Notes: a model not told the origin generated them from the sequence alone. Numbered from the stretch's first letter, positions 25,524 through 34,264 are shown. The stretch: DNA of 64,000 bases from Nostoc calcicola FACHB-3891 (GCF_014697355.1 NZ_JACJRQ010000033.1:1-64000), one strand, 5' to 3'. Made by a program: numbers and translations.

Positions 25524-25859
25524 ATGCACGTTCTTTCAATTCCCACCTGGATTATTCATATTTCTAGCGTTATCGAGTGGATTATTGCCATTTGGTTGAT
25601 TTGGACTTATGGCGAACTCACTGGTAACCGCAACTGGTGGGCATTATCCTTTGCCATGTTACCAGCTTTGGTTAGTGCCATGTGTGCTTGTACCTGGCAT
25701 TATTTCGACAACGCCGAATCTCTAGAATGGCTGGTAACGCTTCAAGCTACCATGACCTTAGTTGGTAATTTTACACTTTGGGCGGCGGCGTTTTTGATTT
25801 GGCGTTCCACTAAGCCTACTAATACTGTTGCACCCCAACCTATTAAATCAAAGCAATGA
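25524..25859 (+). CDS. DUF2499 membrane protein, 111 aa
   Basis: Small integral membrane protein of a family found in cyanobacteria and plastid-bearing eukaryotes. Three hydrophobic stretches are visible (SVIEWIIAIWLIWTYGEL, WALSFAMLPALVSAMCACTW, MTLVGNFTLWAAAFLIW). Conserved-looking residues include WHYFDN. Its stop overlaps the start of the DUF3593 gene by four bases (ATGA), so the pair is translationally coupled and the products probably form one complex. Function unknown. Confidence 0.88.
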   Translation: MHVLSIPTWIIHISSVIEWIIAIWLIWTYGELTGNRNWWALSFAMLPALVSAMCACTWHYFDNAESLEWLVTLQATMTLVGNFTLWAAAFLIWRSTKPTNTVAPQPIKSKQ

Positions 25860-26155
25860 TCTCTAAAGAAACCCTGTTTGCGCTTTCACTATTTCCCTAT
25901 TTGGGTTTCTTGTGGTTTATCAGCCGCACTCCACAAATGCCGCGTTTAGCGCTATATGGATTTTACGGTACTCTTGTATTCGTTTTCGTCACCATTCCCG
26001 CAGGAATTTATGCCGTACTGCATTATGGCAAATCTCTAGCCAATGTAGATTGGTTACACGGTGGTGCAGAAGTATTTTTGACGTTGACGAACATCTTGAT
26101 TGTGTTGGGTTTTCGGCAAGCAGTCAAGGAATTGAGAATGAAAAATGGGGAGTAG
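25856..26155 (+). CDS. DUF3593 membrane protein, 99 aa
   Basis: Partner of the DUF2499 protein, likewise conserved in cyanobacteria and plastid lineages. It has three hydrophobic segments (TLFALSLFPYLGFLWFIS, LYGFYGTLVFVFVTIPAGIY, VFLTLTNILIVLGF) and a conserved DWLHGGAE motif between the second and third. Probably thylakoid or plasma membrane. Function unknown. It ends in a short-repeat tract that begins at the stop codon. Confidence 0.88.
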   Translation: MISKETLFALSLFPYLGFLWFISRTPQMPRLALYGFYGTLVFVFVTIPAGIYAVLHYGKSLANVDWLHGGAEVFLTLTNILIVLGFRQAVKELRMKNGE

Positions 26156-26252
26156 GGAGTGGGGAGATGGGGAGATGGGGGGACGCGGGGACGCGGAGAA
26201 TGACCAGTGCCCAATGCCCAATGCCCCATGCCCCATGCCCCATGCCCTATTA
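26143..26252. repeat. Short tandem repeats GGGGAGAT and CCCCATG
   Basis: GGGGAGTAGGGAGTGGGGAG-type units, then CCCAATG/CCCCATG units. It starts over the last codons of the DUF3593 gene and fills the gap to hisA. Confidence 0.85.
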
Positions 26253-26287
26253 TCTACATCTACCGCATTGAGTATGAGGACAAGTAA

Positions 26288-27061
26288 ATGGATGTAATTC
26301 CAGCAATAGATTTACTAGAGGGTCGTTGTGTGCGACTTTATCAAGGAGACTACGATCGCTCACAAGTTTTTAGCGAAAACCCAGCTGATGTTGCTAAACA
26401 GTGGGTAGATGAAGGTGCCACCAGATTGCATATAGTTGATTTAGACGGTGCCAAAGCAGGTAAAGTAGTAAATCTCCAGGCAATTGAAGCGATCGCTCAA
26501 GTGGTATCAGTGCCCATTGAAATTGGTGGAGGATTGCGCGATCGCACCAGTGTGCAACAAGTGTTTAATCTAGGCGTACAATGGGCAATTCTCGGCACCG
26601 TCGCCGTAGAACAACCGCAACTAGTACAAGAACTCTGCCAAGAATTTCCCGAACAAATTATTATCGGTATTGACGCCCGCGATGGCCGCGTAGCTACTCG
26701 CGGATGGTTAGAAACCTCGGAAGTTTTAGCAACCCAACTCGCTGTCACAATGCAAGAATTGGGGGCAGCAGCTATTATTTATACAGATATACACCGTGAT
26801 GGTACATTGATAGGGCCGAATTTAGAAGCTTTGCGAGAAATAGCTGGTGCAATTTCCATACCAGTAATTGCTTCTGGCGGGGTGAGTTCTGTTACCGATT
26901 TGTTGAGTTTACTGGCGTTAGAACCACAAGGTGTGACTGGTGTGATTGTCGGACGTGCCTTGTATACTGGGGATATTTTACTCAAAGAAGCATTACGAGC
27001 GATCGGTCCTGGACGGATTCAGGATATACCGCCCAATTTAGGTTTTTCTAGCTTCGCTTGA
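26288..27061 (+). CDS. hisA: Phosphoribosylformimino-5-aminoimidazole carboxamide ribotide isomerase, 257 aa
   Basis: Amadori rearrangement of ProFAR to PRFAR, fourth step of histidine biosynthesis. A TIM barrel with catalytic aspartates in MDVIPAIDLLEGRCVRL (D8) and YTDIHRDGTLIGPN (the second). Phosphate-binding loops are IEIGGGLRD and IASGGVSS. Usual family length. Confidence 0.97.
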   Translation: MDVIPAIDLLEGRCVRLYQGDYDRSQVFSENPADVAKQWVDEGATRLHIVDLDGAKAGKVVNLQAIEAIAQVVSVPIEIGGGLRDRTSVQQVFNLGVQWAILGTVAVEQPQLVQELCQEFPEQIIIGIDARDGRVATRGWLETSEVLATQLAVTMQELGAAAIIYTDIHRDGTLIGPNLEALREIAGAISIPVIASGGVSSVTDLLSLLALEPQGVTGVIVGRALYTGDILLKEALRAIGPGRIQDIPPNLGFSSFA

Positions 27062-27420
27062 ACATGCCAATTTTAGATTTTAGATTTTAGATTTTAGATT
27101 AAAAATTATTTCGGTTCATGCCCCGCACTTCTCTACGAGACGCTACCACGAACGTGAGTGGAACAAATCCAAAATCCAAAATTTAAAATCTAAAATTCGC
27201 TGAACAGTACGGAGGATGAAATGGTTGTTACACTGGGTGCGTGAAGCTTTAGCACAGTAATAAGTAGAAGCACTAAATTAAACTAAAAAAGAGGTTGCTG
27301 GGTTTCGACTCCGCTCAACCCTTGTCCGATCGGGGATCGAGCATTGAGCGAAGTCGAAATGCGTCTTCTAAATAATTGTGTCCACCTACTTACAGCAGAA
27401 TCAGTGAATTCTGCTGTATA

Positions 27421-27517
27421 TTACAGCAATTTTCAGGTAAATAGACCACGTTGTAGGATAGCACAGCTGTGCTACCCTACCGATAATTGTGGTTCAAATA
27501 GATGAAAAACGCTGTAA
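27421..27517. mobile_element. MITE-B copy 1, 97 bp
   Basis: Terminal inverted repeats TTACAGCAATTTTCAGGTAA and its imperfect complement ending GAAAAACGCTGTAA. Subterminal ATAGACCAC / GTGGTTCAAAT. The core palindrome TAGCACAGCTGTGCTA also occurs alone near 51517. Same length as copy 2 at 27722-27818. Confidence 0.75.
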
Positions 27518-27603
27518 GATTTGCATTTATCCGGTTAAAAGTGAAGGCTACTACAGGGGTAATATTCTTTAATAACTTTTTTAAATAAATAAAACTTATA
27601 AAC

Positions 27604-27831
27604 CAATACGGTTTAGTTAAGGAAAATTGTAAGTTGGGTTTCACTCCGTTCAACCCAACAAACCACCGAATGTGTTGGGTTTCGTTCCTTAACCCAACCT
27701 ACAGGAGTTAAGTTGTTAGTCTTACAGCAGTTTTCATGTATTTGAACCACATCTGTCGTAGGGGCACAGCAATGCTGTGCCCTTACCGCGTGGTCTATTT
27801 ACCTGAAAATTGCTGTAACTGAACCGTATTG
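27604..27831. mobile_element. MITE-A copy 4, composite, with 10-bp target duplication
   Basis: Ends CAATACGGTTTAGTTAAG and TAACTGAACCGTATTG. Flanked on both sides by the perfect direct repeat ACTTATAAAC (27594-27603 and 27832-27841). It contains a TTGGGTTTC-rich palindrome and the whole of MITE-B copy 2 (27722-27818) abutting the right end. Confidence 0.85.
27722..27818. mobile_element. MITE-B copy 2, 97 bp, nested in MITE-A copy 4
   Basis: TTACAGCAGTTTTCATGTAT at the left and ACCTGAAAATTGCTGTAA at the right, in the opposite orientation to copy 1. The core is GGGGCACAGCAATGCTGTGC followed by CC. Confidence 0.75.
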
Positions 27832-27923
27832 ACTTATAAACTTAAATTTTCTGTAAGAGATTTCTGTAATCGACAATACCCGTAATGTAGATAAAATAGT
27901 AGTAGAATTCAAAATTTAGTATT

Positions 27924-28043
27924 ATGTCTAGTCAAGAGCAAAATTCTCATCAAGCATTTAATCAAACACAGGCTAATGGAACAAAGAAAAATAAGAAACT
28001 ACAACCACCTCCAGACATCAAGAAACCAAAGAAAACCGAATAA
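27924..28043 (+). CDS. Possible small protein, 39 aa
   Basis: Short frame MSSQEQNSHQAFNQTQANGT, then a lysine/proline-rich end (KKLQPPPDIKKPKKTE). It is hydrophilic with no recognised domain. The composition (Gln/Asn then Lys/Pro) is unlike random frame shadows, and it stands alone in a non-repeat stretch, which favours a real gene; there is no strong ribosome binding site. Unknown function. Confidence 0.4.
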   Translation: MSSQEQNSHQAFNQTQANGTKKNKKLQPPPDIKKPKKTE

Positions 28044-28179
28044 AAACTGTTAAAATTTGTTGTAGAGACTTAAATTTAATTAAGCCTCTACACATAAATT
28101 ATCTAAGGATAAAGGCGTTAGTCCTCAAAATCCAGAATGACTAAAAAATCCAGAGTATCATAGCTTCTTAAATTTCCTC

Positions 28180-28217
28180 AAATTATTCTGGATTCTGAAT
28201 TCTGAATTCTGAATTCT
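28180..28217. repeat. GAATTCT heptamer repeats
   Basis: TCTGGATTCTGAATTCTGAA-type short tandem repeat just downstream of the minus-strand coiled-coil gene. Related tracts are at 33040-33070, 33178-33212, 40747-40782 and 51957-51986. Confidence 0.8.
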
Positions 28218-28220
28218 TAC

Positions 28221-29297
28221 TTATTTATTTTTCACTTGACTCTTTGCCTGTTCTAAAGCTATTTCTTTCATTGCCTGATATGAATTCACATTGGAAGTAC
28301 CTTCAATAGCTTTAACTGCCAAATCTTGAACTTGTTTTAGGGCAGATTCGAGTTGTTTAGAAAGATTTTGAATACGTGTCTCTTGATTAGTAATCGTCTG
28401 TTCTAGAGATTGCAGTCTTTGTTCATAAAAACGTTTTTGCCCTTCTACTTCTTTAGAGTATAAATCTGATTTGACCTTAGCTTGGTAGTGGGCGATGCCT
28501 TTCCCTTCTTCTGTAGCTTTTTTGAGGGCTGCTTCTTTTTCTTTCGGAAAAGCTTCTACCTTAGCCTTCAATTCTTCAAATTGTTTTTCTCGTTCAGAAA
28601 TTGCTTTCTCCCGTTCGGCCCACTGTTTTTCTATTTCTTGGAGTAATTCCTCTAGTTGTTTATATAATACTTTCTGCCCTTGTTCGTATTCACCATTGTC
28701 TAATTGCCGCTGGAGTTCCAAATTATACTTATACTCTGATGCATCGCGTTGGCGAGTTTTGTTCAGGCTTTCATTCCGTTCTTTTATCGCTCGTTGATGT
28801 TCTTCTTGTTCTTTTCCCCAAGTATTTCTTTGATCTAGAATTTCTTGCAATAACACTTCAGAACGCTGGCTATACTCATCTTGATAAGCTTTAGAGTTAT
28901 CTTCATACGCTTGGATAAGAGTATCCAAGATATCATCAGAAATTTCTAAATTATGCAACTGTTTTAATTGTTGAATTTCTTCCTCTAAAGTTTGCCTGAT
29001 TTCTTCTAATTTAGAAGCTTTAGTTGTCAATTGTTCGGATAATTCATTAGCAGCGCTACCAAAACCTAATTGAATTTTAGCTAAGCTTTCAATTGTATTA
29101 TTCATCTTTTGTTGGACACTAGAAAGCTGATTCATAGGTGTTTTTTGTTCTGTTTTAGGCTGTTCTTTCGTTACAGACTGGCTTTCTTTAGCAACTTTAT
29201 CGAGTTGCGATTTTAGCGCTGCTTGTTCTTTAGCTAACTCCTCATACGCCTGAAGAATTTCTACTTTAGTATTCTTCTCAGTCGGTTTTTTCACCAC
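28221..29297 (-). CDS. Coiled-coil protein, paralogue 1, 358 aa
   Basis: Almost entirely coiled coil: heptads rich in E, K and Q from about residue 10 to 340. There is no signal peptide, membrane helix or catalytic motif. The C-terminal region (YEQRLQSLEQTITNQETRIQ, then LESALKQVQDLAVKAIEGTS) closely matches that of the 341-aa protein encoded 63 bp upstream on the same strand. The central part (LGFGSAANELSEQLTTKASK) also matches, so these are tandem duplicates. Such proteins can form filaments or scaffolds in cyanobacteria; that role is inference. Confidence 0.85.
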   Translation of the reverse strand: MVKKPTEKNTKVEILQAYEELAKEQAALKSQLDKVAKESQSVTKEQPKTEQKTPMNQLSSVQQKMNNTIESLAKIQLGFGSAANELSEQLTTKASKLEEIRQTLEEEIQQLKQLHNLEISDDILDTLIQAYEDNSKAYQDEYSQRSEVLLQEILDQRNTWGKEQEEHQRAIKERNESLNKTRQRDASEYKYNLELQRQLDNGEYEQGQKVLYKQLEELLQEIEKQWAEREKAISEREKQFEELKAKVEAFPKEKEAALKKATEEGKGIAHYQAKVKSDLYSKEVEGQKRFYEQRLQSLEQTITNQETRIQNLSKQLESALKQVQDLAVKAIEGTSNVNSYQAMKEIALEQAKSQVKNK

Positions 29298-29360
29298 TAC
29301 AACAAACCTCCTCTTCAGGAATTGAAAATTTAAAATAATTAAGACGCTACAGACTAATAA

Positions 29361-30386
29361 CTATTTGGGACTAGAACCACCAAAAGCCCTCATAGCCAAG
29401 TCTTGCGCTTGTTTTAATGCAGTTTGCAATTGAGCAGAAATACCTTCTATTTGCTCAGTTTGTTTTTTGATTGTTTCTTCCAGAGATTGAATTTTTAATT
29501 CATAACTTTGTTTTGTAGATTCCCATTCTTTCTCAAATAAATCAGCCTCAATTTTAGCTTTTTGGCTGGTTTCTTTAATTGCTTCTTCCCTAGCTTTCTT
29601 AACGGCTTCTTCTAGTTCGTTAGGAAATGTAGTCACTTTTTGTTGATAATCTGCAAACAGCGGTTGATGTTGAGTAAGTATTTTTTCTCGTTCAGTCCAG
29701 TCTTTCTCTTTCTTTTGAGAATTTTCTTGTATTTCCCTTTCTTGTTGACGCTTGATTGCTTCGTAGCTGTCTGTATTCAGTTTCCGAGTTGTTTCTAATT
29801 TATATTGATATTCTTCTTCTTCTTGCTGGCGGTCTTTGGCTAATAAATCATTATATGCTTGGAGTTTTTCTTCATACTCTGCTTGCTCTTTTTGCCATTC
29901 TTTCCGCCTGACTGTAACTTCTTTCTCTAAAGCTTCCTTTTTGCTAATAGTATCTTGTTCTAGGGTTTTGAGTTTTTCTTGATGTTCTTGACTTAAAACA
30001 TCTAGAGTATCAGCGACAACTCTAATTTGCTGAAGTTCTTGTAGACGTTGAGTTTCAATTTCTATTGCTTGATTGAGTTCATCTAACTTGGAGTTTTCCT
30101 GAGCTAGTTTTTCAGATAATCCATTGAGAATACTGCCAAATTCTAATTGTAAATCAGCTAAGCCTTTGACAATACTATCAACTGTATAAGTCGAAGCTGC
30201 TTGCAGAATTTCTTGGCTTTTGGCTTTTTCTGCTTCTTCTTGTTTGGTTGCTATTTTAAATTCCAGCTTTTTCCTTTGGATAAGAATTTGTTGAAATGCT
30301 TGCATTAGTTGTTGTTTGCTGTCCTTGACCCCAACTGTAGTCATATTCCAACTCCGTTCAATAGGCAATAATTTATCGGGTAGCAA
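29361..30386 (-). CDS. Coiled-coil protein, paralogue 2, 341 aa
   Basis: Same architecture as its neighbour: long E/K/Q-rich coiled coil. The central LEFGSILNGLSEKLAQENSK and the C-terminal QLQTALKQAQDLAMRAFGGS align with the neighbour's equivalents. It is the upstream gene of the likely two-gene unit. The ATG at 30346 (MTTVGVKDSKQQL) is an alternative start, since the first 14 residues (MLPDKLLPIERSWN) resemble leader sequence. No function known. Confidence 0.82.
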   Translation of the reverse strand: MLPDKLLPIERSWNMTTVGVKDSKQQLMQAFQQILIQRKKLEFKIATKQEEAEKAKSQEILQAASTYTVDSIVKGLADLQLEFGSILNGLSEKLAQENSKLDELNQAIEIETQRLQELQQIRVVADTLDVLSQEHQEKLKTLEQDTISKKEALEKEVTVRRKEWQKEQAEYEEKLQAYNDLLAKDRQQEEEEYQYKLETTRKLNTDSYEAIKRQQEREIQENSQKKEKDWTEREKILTQHQPLFADYQQKVTTFPNELEEAVKKAREEAIKETSQKAKIEADLFEKEWESTKQSYELKIQSLEETIKKQTEQIEGISAQLQTALKQAQDLAMRAFGGSSPK

Positions 30387-30905
30387 GCCATACCAATGAC
30401 TACCCTATGCAGACATCAGAGTAGCCTTTACATCATATTTATAGTGCAGTGTAAACACTGAAATAATCAACATCCGATACTGAGGACAGTACGAGTTATC
30501 CACAGTTGTGTCTTTCTGTTTTCCTAAGTATATTTTTCCCTTTGGGTAATGTAGTATTTTTGTACTAATTAATATACCCAGCCTAATTTGCTCTTGTCAA
30601 GAGAAAATTTCAGATATTTCACTAAAAAGACTATAGCGCTTCCCACTTGGGTAAAATACGCCCGTTCGTAGGGGCGCACATCTGTGCGCCCCTAGAGCGT
30701 ATTGCATCCAAACGAGAATCGCTATATTGGCAGCTTTGAGCCACAGCGTTTTATAATTCTTAATAGGGCGCTGTGACATATGTAACCTTTTGTAAAGGAA
30801 ATATAAAAGAATTAACCCTAGTAGAAGCGCGGTTGCACTCAGGTTAGATAATAGATGTGATGATCCTAATTGATACAAGGACAGTCCTAGACTCTTGTGA
30901 TATCA
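30387..30905. other. Upstream region of sphR with a MITE-like element
   Basis: 519 bp with the element at 30632-30726. No convincing Pho box (tandem TTAACCT-type repeats) was found, although AATTAACCCTAG occurs once near 30813. A reverse frame of 93 codons runs through the repeat and is not supported. Confidence 0.5.
30632..30726. mobile_element. MITE-like element, family D, about 95 bp
   Basis: The ends TATAGCGCTTCCCACTTGGG and the complement of CCAAACGAGAATCGCTATA pair imperfectly (about 21 of 29). AATACGC lies subterminal on both sides. The core palindrome GGGGCGCACATCTGTGCGCC is followed by CC. No clear target duplication. Confidence 0.65.
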
Positions 30906-31658
30906 ATGTATACCACTGAATCGACCAAGTATTCTGCCAGAACGGACATTGGGCAAACCAGCCGGATTTTGGTAGTAGAAGATGAAGAATTAATCCAGGA
31001 AATGCTCGTTGTAGCCCTGGAAGAGGAGGGTTACGGGGTGATAACTGCCCCCGATGGGCGGTCTGCTGTAGAGTATCTCAAAAGTTTTGAAACCAACTCA
31101 GGGGAACTTCCCTTTGACTTGATCATCCTTGATTTGATGCTGCCTCAGATCAATGGTTTAGATATTTGCCGTTTACTACGTCACCAAGGAAACCCAGTAC
31201 CGATTTTAATGCTCAGCGCTAAGGGCAGCGAAACCGATCGCGTTTTGGGGTTAGAAGTAGGAGCAGATGACTACCTAACCAAACCCTTCAGTATGCGCGA
31301 GTTAGTGGCTCGTTGTCGGGCTTTACTGCGGCGTCAACGCTTAAGTACTCTGCCACAACTACCAGTATTAAAATTTAAGGATGTGACCTTAAATCCTCAA
31401 GAATGTCGCGTGCTGGTTCGCGGTCAAGAGGTGAGTCTTTCTCCGAAAGAGTTTCGCCTGCTGGAACTGTTTATGAGTTACGCCCGTCGGGTGTGGTCGC
31501 GGGAACAATTGCTAGACCAGGTTTGGGGTCCAGATTTTGTTGGGGATAGCAAAACCGTAGACGTTCACATCCGTTGGTTGCGCGAAAAATTAGAGCAAGA
31601 CCCCAGTCATCCCGAATATATTGTGACTGTAAGAGGTTTTGGCTATAGGTTTGGATAA
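30906..31658 (+). CDS. sphR: OmpR/PhoB-type response regulator of the phosphate system
   Basis: Receiver domain (ILVVEDEELIQEMLVVALEE, phospho-acceptor in LIILDLMLPQ, KPFSMRELVARCRALLRR with the conserved lysine) followed by a winged-helix DNA-binding domain (LSPKEFRLLELF, SREQLLDQVWG, KTVDVHIRWLREKLE, VRGFGYRFG). The next two genes encode its sensor kinase and PhoU, which identifies it as SphR/PhoB, regulator of phosphate-starvation genes. ATG at 30906 is chosen; a GTG three codons upstream (30897) is also possible. Confidence 0.9.
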   Translation: MYTTESTKYSARTDIGQTSRILVVEDEELIQEMLVVALEEEGYGVITAPDGRSAVEYLKSFETNSGELPFDLIILDLMLPQINGLDICRLLRHQGNPVPILMLSAKGSETDRVLGLEVGADDYLTKPFSMRELVARCRALLRRQRLSTLPQLPVLKFKDVTLNPQECRVLVRGQEVSLSPKEFRLLELFMSYARRVWSREQLLDQVWGPDFVGDSKTVDVHIRWLREKLEQDPSHPEYIVTVRGFGYRFG

Positions 31659-31711
31659 TTAGTTTAGATAGTTGTTAGTTTTGAGTAATCACAAAAAAAC
31701 TAACGACTCAA

Positions 31712-33037
31712 ATGCTCTTATTGGGATTCTTTCTGGGTTTAGCGGTAGGCATTGGGTTTTGGGTTTGGCAACAGGTTCAACTTAACCGCTACCTGAGACG
31801 CGTACTCCAACCGTTCACCTCGCATTCTGACAAACTAGGACTGCCGTTGATTCCTGGGTTACGGCAGGAAATTATGCTTTTAAGGCAGCAGCGACAAGAT
31901 TTGCAACAGTCGCTGCAAACTTACCAAGACTTGCTGGAATTTGCACCAATAGGATATTTGCAGGTAGATGAAGAAAATCAACTGTTGTGGTGCAATCAGC
32001 AGGCGCAGGAAATTTTAAATTTGCAAAGGTGGCAACCAGGACAGGTGCGCTTGTTGTTGGAGTTGGTACGGTCTTATGAACTCGATCATTTAATTGAAAA
32101 AACTCGTGATTGGCAAAAACCACAGACGAAGGAGTGGGTATTTCACCCATCTTGTGATAATGCCGCAGAGATACCGACAATCAAATCTTTGACTTTGCGG
32201 GCGTGTAGCTTGCCTTTGCCCAATGGACAAGTAGGCGTATTTTTAGAAAATCGTCAACCCCTATTGGATATAAATCAAGCACGCGATCGCTCTTTTTCTG
32301 ATTTAGCCCACGAACTCAGAACGCCCTTGACTTCCATTCGCTTGGTTGTGGAAACTTTACAAAACCGCTTGGAACCGCCTTTAAATCGCTGGGTTAACCG
32401 CCTCATGCAAGAAGTTGACCGGCTGATTAGTTTGGTGCAAAGCTGGTTAGAACTCACTCAAATGGAAGCAAACCCCAACATGCAATTGCAAGCCGAAGCT
32501 GTGGAATTGCGATCGCTAATTGCATCTGTTTGGGAAACTCTAGAACCATTAGCACAGCGCCAACATCTGTCTCTGAATTATTCTGGGCCAGAAAATCTTT
32601 GGATTAAGGCAGATCAAGCCCGGATATACCAGGTTTTTCTTAACTTACTGGACAACAGCATTAAGTATAGTCTTCCTTCTACTTCCATTCACGTCCAGGC
32701 GAAAATCCTATCAACGAATAATAATGGTGTCAATGCTGGTTCTTCATCCCTCGAAATAAATCTTATTGATTCGGGAGTAGGCTTTTCCCAAGCAGATTTG
32801 CCCCATGTTTTTGAGCGATTTTATCGGGGAGATAAAGCCAGAACCCATTCCCCCCAGGATAATAATTCTATAGGCGCGATTGTTGGCAATGGCTTAGGTT
32901 TAGCGATCGTTCAACAAATTCTTCTCGCTCATGGTGGTTCAATTAAAGCAATGAACCATCCAGAAACTGGTGGGGCGTGGATGCAAATTCAATTTCCTCA
33001 AGTCATGGCAAACTCCCTAAGCCAAGACTATAGTTGA
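31712..33037 (+). CDS. sphS: Phosphate-sensing histidine kinase SphS, 441 aa
   Basis: Membrane-anchored sensor. One N-terminal helix (MLLLGFFLGLAVGIGFWVW), a PAS-like domain (LLEFAPIGYLQVDEENQLLW), then DHp H-box DLAHELRTPLTSIRLVVETL, N-box QVFLNLLDNSIKYS, G1 IDSGVGFSQADL, F-box FERFYRG, G2 GNGLGLAIVQQIL. It starts 53 bp after sphR on the same strand. The single-helix plus PAS layout is that of SphS/PhoR, which responds to Pst transport status through PhoU. Confidence 0.92.
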   Translation: MLLLGFFLGLAVGIGFWVWQQVQLNRYLRRVLQPFTSHSDKLGLPLIPGLRQEIMLLRQQRQDLQQSLQTYQDLLEFAPIGYLQVDEENQLLWCNQQAQEILNLQRWQPGQVRLLLELVRSYELDHLIEKTRDWQKPQTKEWVFHPSCDNAAEIPTIKSLTLRACSLPLPNGQVGVFLENRQPLLDINQARDRSFSDLAHELRTPLTSIRLVVETLQNRLEPPLNRWVNRLMQEVDRLISLVQSWLELTQMEANPNMQLQAEAVELRSLIASVWETLEPLAQRQHLSLNYSGPENLWIKADQARIYQVFLNLLDNSIKYSLPSTSIHVQAKILSTNNNGVNAGSSSLEINLIDSGVGFSQADLPHVFERFYRGDKARTHSPQDNNSIGAIVGNGLGLAIVQQILLAHGGSIKAMNHPETGGAWMQIQFPQVMANSLSQDYS

Positions 33038-33248
33038 AGAAGAATACAGAATACAGAATTCAGAATTCAGCAATCTTTTAGTAGGGGATTCAGACCCACC
33101 ACTAACTGTAGACCACCAAATTGAAAATTACGCGCGAGTGTTCCACCGTTTATTCATCCACCAGTCACACAGAACTAATTCTGAATTCTGACTCCTGACT
33201 CCTGAATTCTTTCTTGTTAAAAATATCTTCACGTTTGAGATTACAAGT

Positions 33249-33917
33249 GTGAAAGCTGTCCGTTACAGTCCCAATTCTCAGAGACCCCAACTGGCACGCG
33301 GTATTAGGCGTTTAGAACGGGATGTATTACGCATGGGAGCTTTGGTGGAACAATCATTTCGCCTCAGCCACCAAGCGTTATTTGCTCGTAACCTAGCAGC
33401 AGCTGAGGAACTTCCCCGATTAGATAAAAAAATCGATCGCTTTTATAGACAAATAGAGTCAGACTGTACAGCGATTATGACGCTGCAATCCCCTACGCCA
33501 CAAGATTTGCGTTGCTTGAGTGCTTTTATGCAGCTAGTGCGGGATTTAGAGCGCATTGGTGATTATGCTAAGGATTTAGCTGAGATTGCGATTAAAATCT
33601 TTCCTTATGCGCCTCATACGTCTTTACCAGATATTGAAGTTATGTCCCGTCACGCCCAGGCAATGTTAGCAACTAGCTTAGTGGCTTTGGCAGATTTTGA
33701 TGAAGCAGGTGGGCGCGGTTTAAAGCACTTGGATGATACTGTAGATGATGCCTACGATCGCGTTTATCAAACTTTAGCCCAACAACGTGATGTACCAGGC
33801 GTCGTTGAGCCAATTGTACTGTTGGCACTGGCGATTCGTTGTCTTGAACGTATGGCAGATCATGCCACTAATATCGGTCAAAGGGTAGCATATATCGTCA
33901 CTGGTCAACGCTCTTAA
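33249..33917 (+). CDS. phoU: Phosphate signalling complex protein PhoU, 222 aa
   Basis: Two PhoU three-helix repeats. The metal-binding D-x-x-x-D pattern is visible in ELPRLDKKIDRFYRQIE and LKHLDDTVDDAYDRVY. RDLERIGDYAKDLAEI and RCLERMADHATNIGQRVAYI are the paired E-R-x-x-D/H signatures. The start codon is GTG. It represses SphS signalling when phosphate is sufficient. A 211-bp gap with GAATTC-type repeats separates it from sphS, so co-transcription is uncertain. Confidence 0.94.
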   Translation: MKAVRYSPNSQRPQLARGIRRLERDVLRMGALVEQSFRLSHQALFARNLAAAEELPRLDKKIDRFYRQIESDCTAIMTLQSPTPQDLRCLSAFMQLVRDLERIGDYAKDLAEIAIKIFPYAPHTSLPDIEVMSRHAQAMLATSLVALADFDEAGGRGLKHLDDTVDDAYDRVYQTLAQQRDVPGVVEPIVLLALAIRCLERMADHATNIGQRVAYIVTGQRS

Positions 33918-34020
33918 TCAAATTCAGTAATACATCCATTGGTGTTAACTTAAGCTCAAACCTTTGTCCCACAAACGTTCTACCCCACCCCTCAATCCCC
34001 TCCCCTTTCAAAGGCTAAGG

Positions 34021-34264
34021 TGTACACACAAGTGCTATCTGCAAAGGTTTCAAGCCTTCTAGACCCAATAAATTGTCATTACGAGTGCAGTAGTAGCAAA
34101 GTCTTCAATAAAGGGCACAGCAGTGTTCCCTACGAAAGATGTCGTTTTTGAATCACCCGTTTTTGCTATTTCCTGTCAATGCGTAATACCATTTGACGAA
34201 AACCTTGATACAGATAGATTTCTCGTAGGGAACACTGCCGTGCCCTGACTAACTTGTGTATACA
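34021..34264. mobile_element. Inverted-repeat element, 244 bp, with two nested pairs of arms
   Basis: The outer arms TGTACACACAAGT and ACTTGTGTATACA pair at 12 of 13 positions. Inner arms at 34113-34135 and 34223-34245 (GGGCACAGCAGTGTTCCCTA... against its complement) pair at about 21 of 23. Non-coding. Confidence 0.65.

Larger units (their letters stand above)
27062..27923. other. 862-bp gene-free repeat region
   Basis: No gene. Contents in order: GATTTTA heptamers (27066-27100 and 27165-27197); a palindrome TACAGCAGAATTCA-type hairpin at 27391-27418 with 11-bp arms; MITE-B copy 1 (27421-27517); and MITE-A copy 4 (27604-27831) with MITE-B copy 2 nested inside. Confidence 0.8.

Noticed and set aside
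30597..30878. 93-codon minus-strand frame before sphR
   Set aside because: Most of its second half is translation of the family D repeat; the hydrophobic start has no further support.
30760..30896. Pho box upstream of sphR
   Set aside because: Only one TTAACCC-like half site; tandem repeats with 11-bp spacing are absent.
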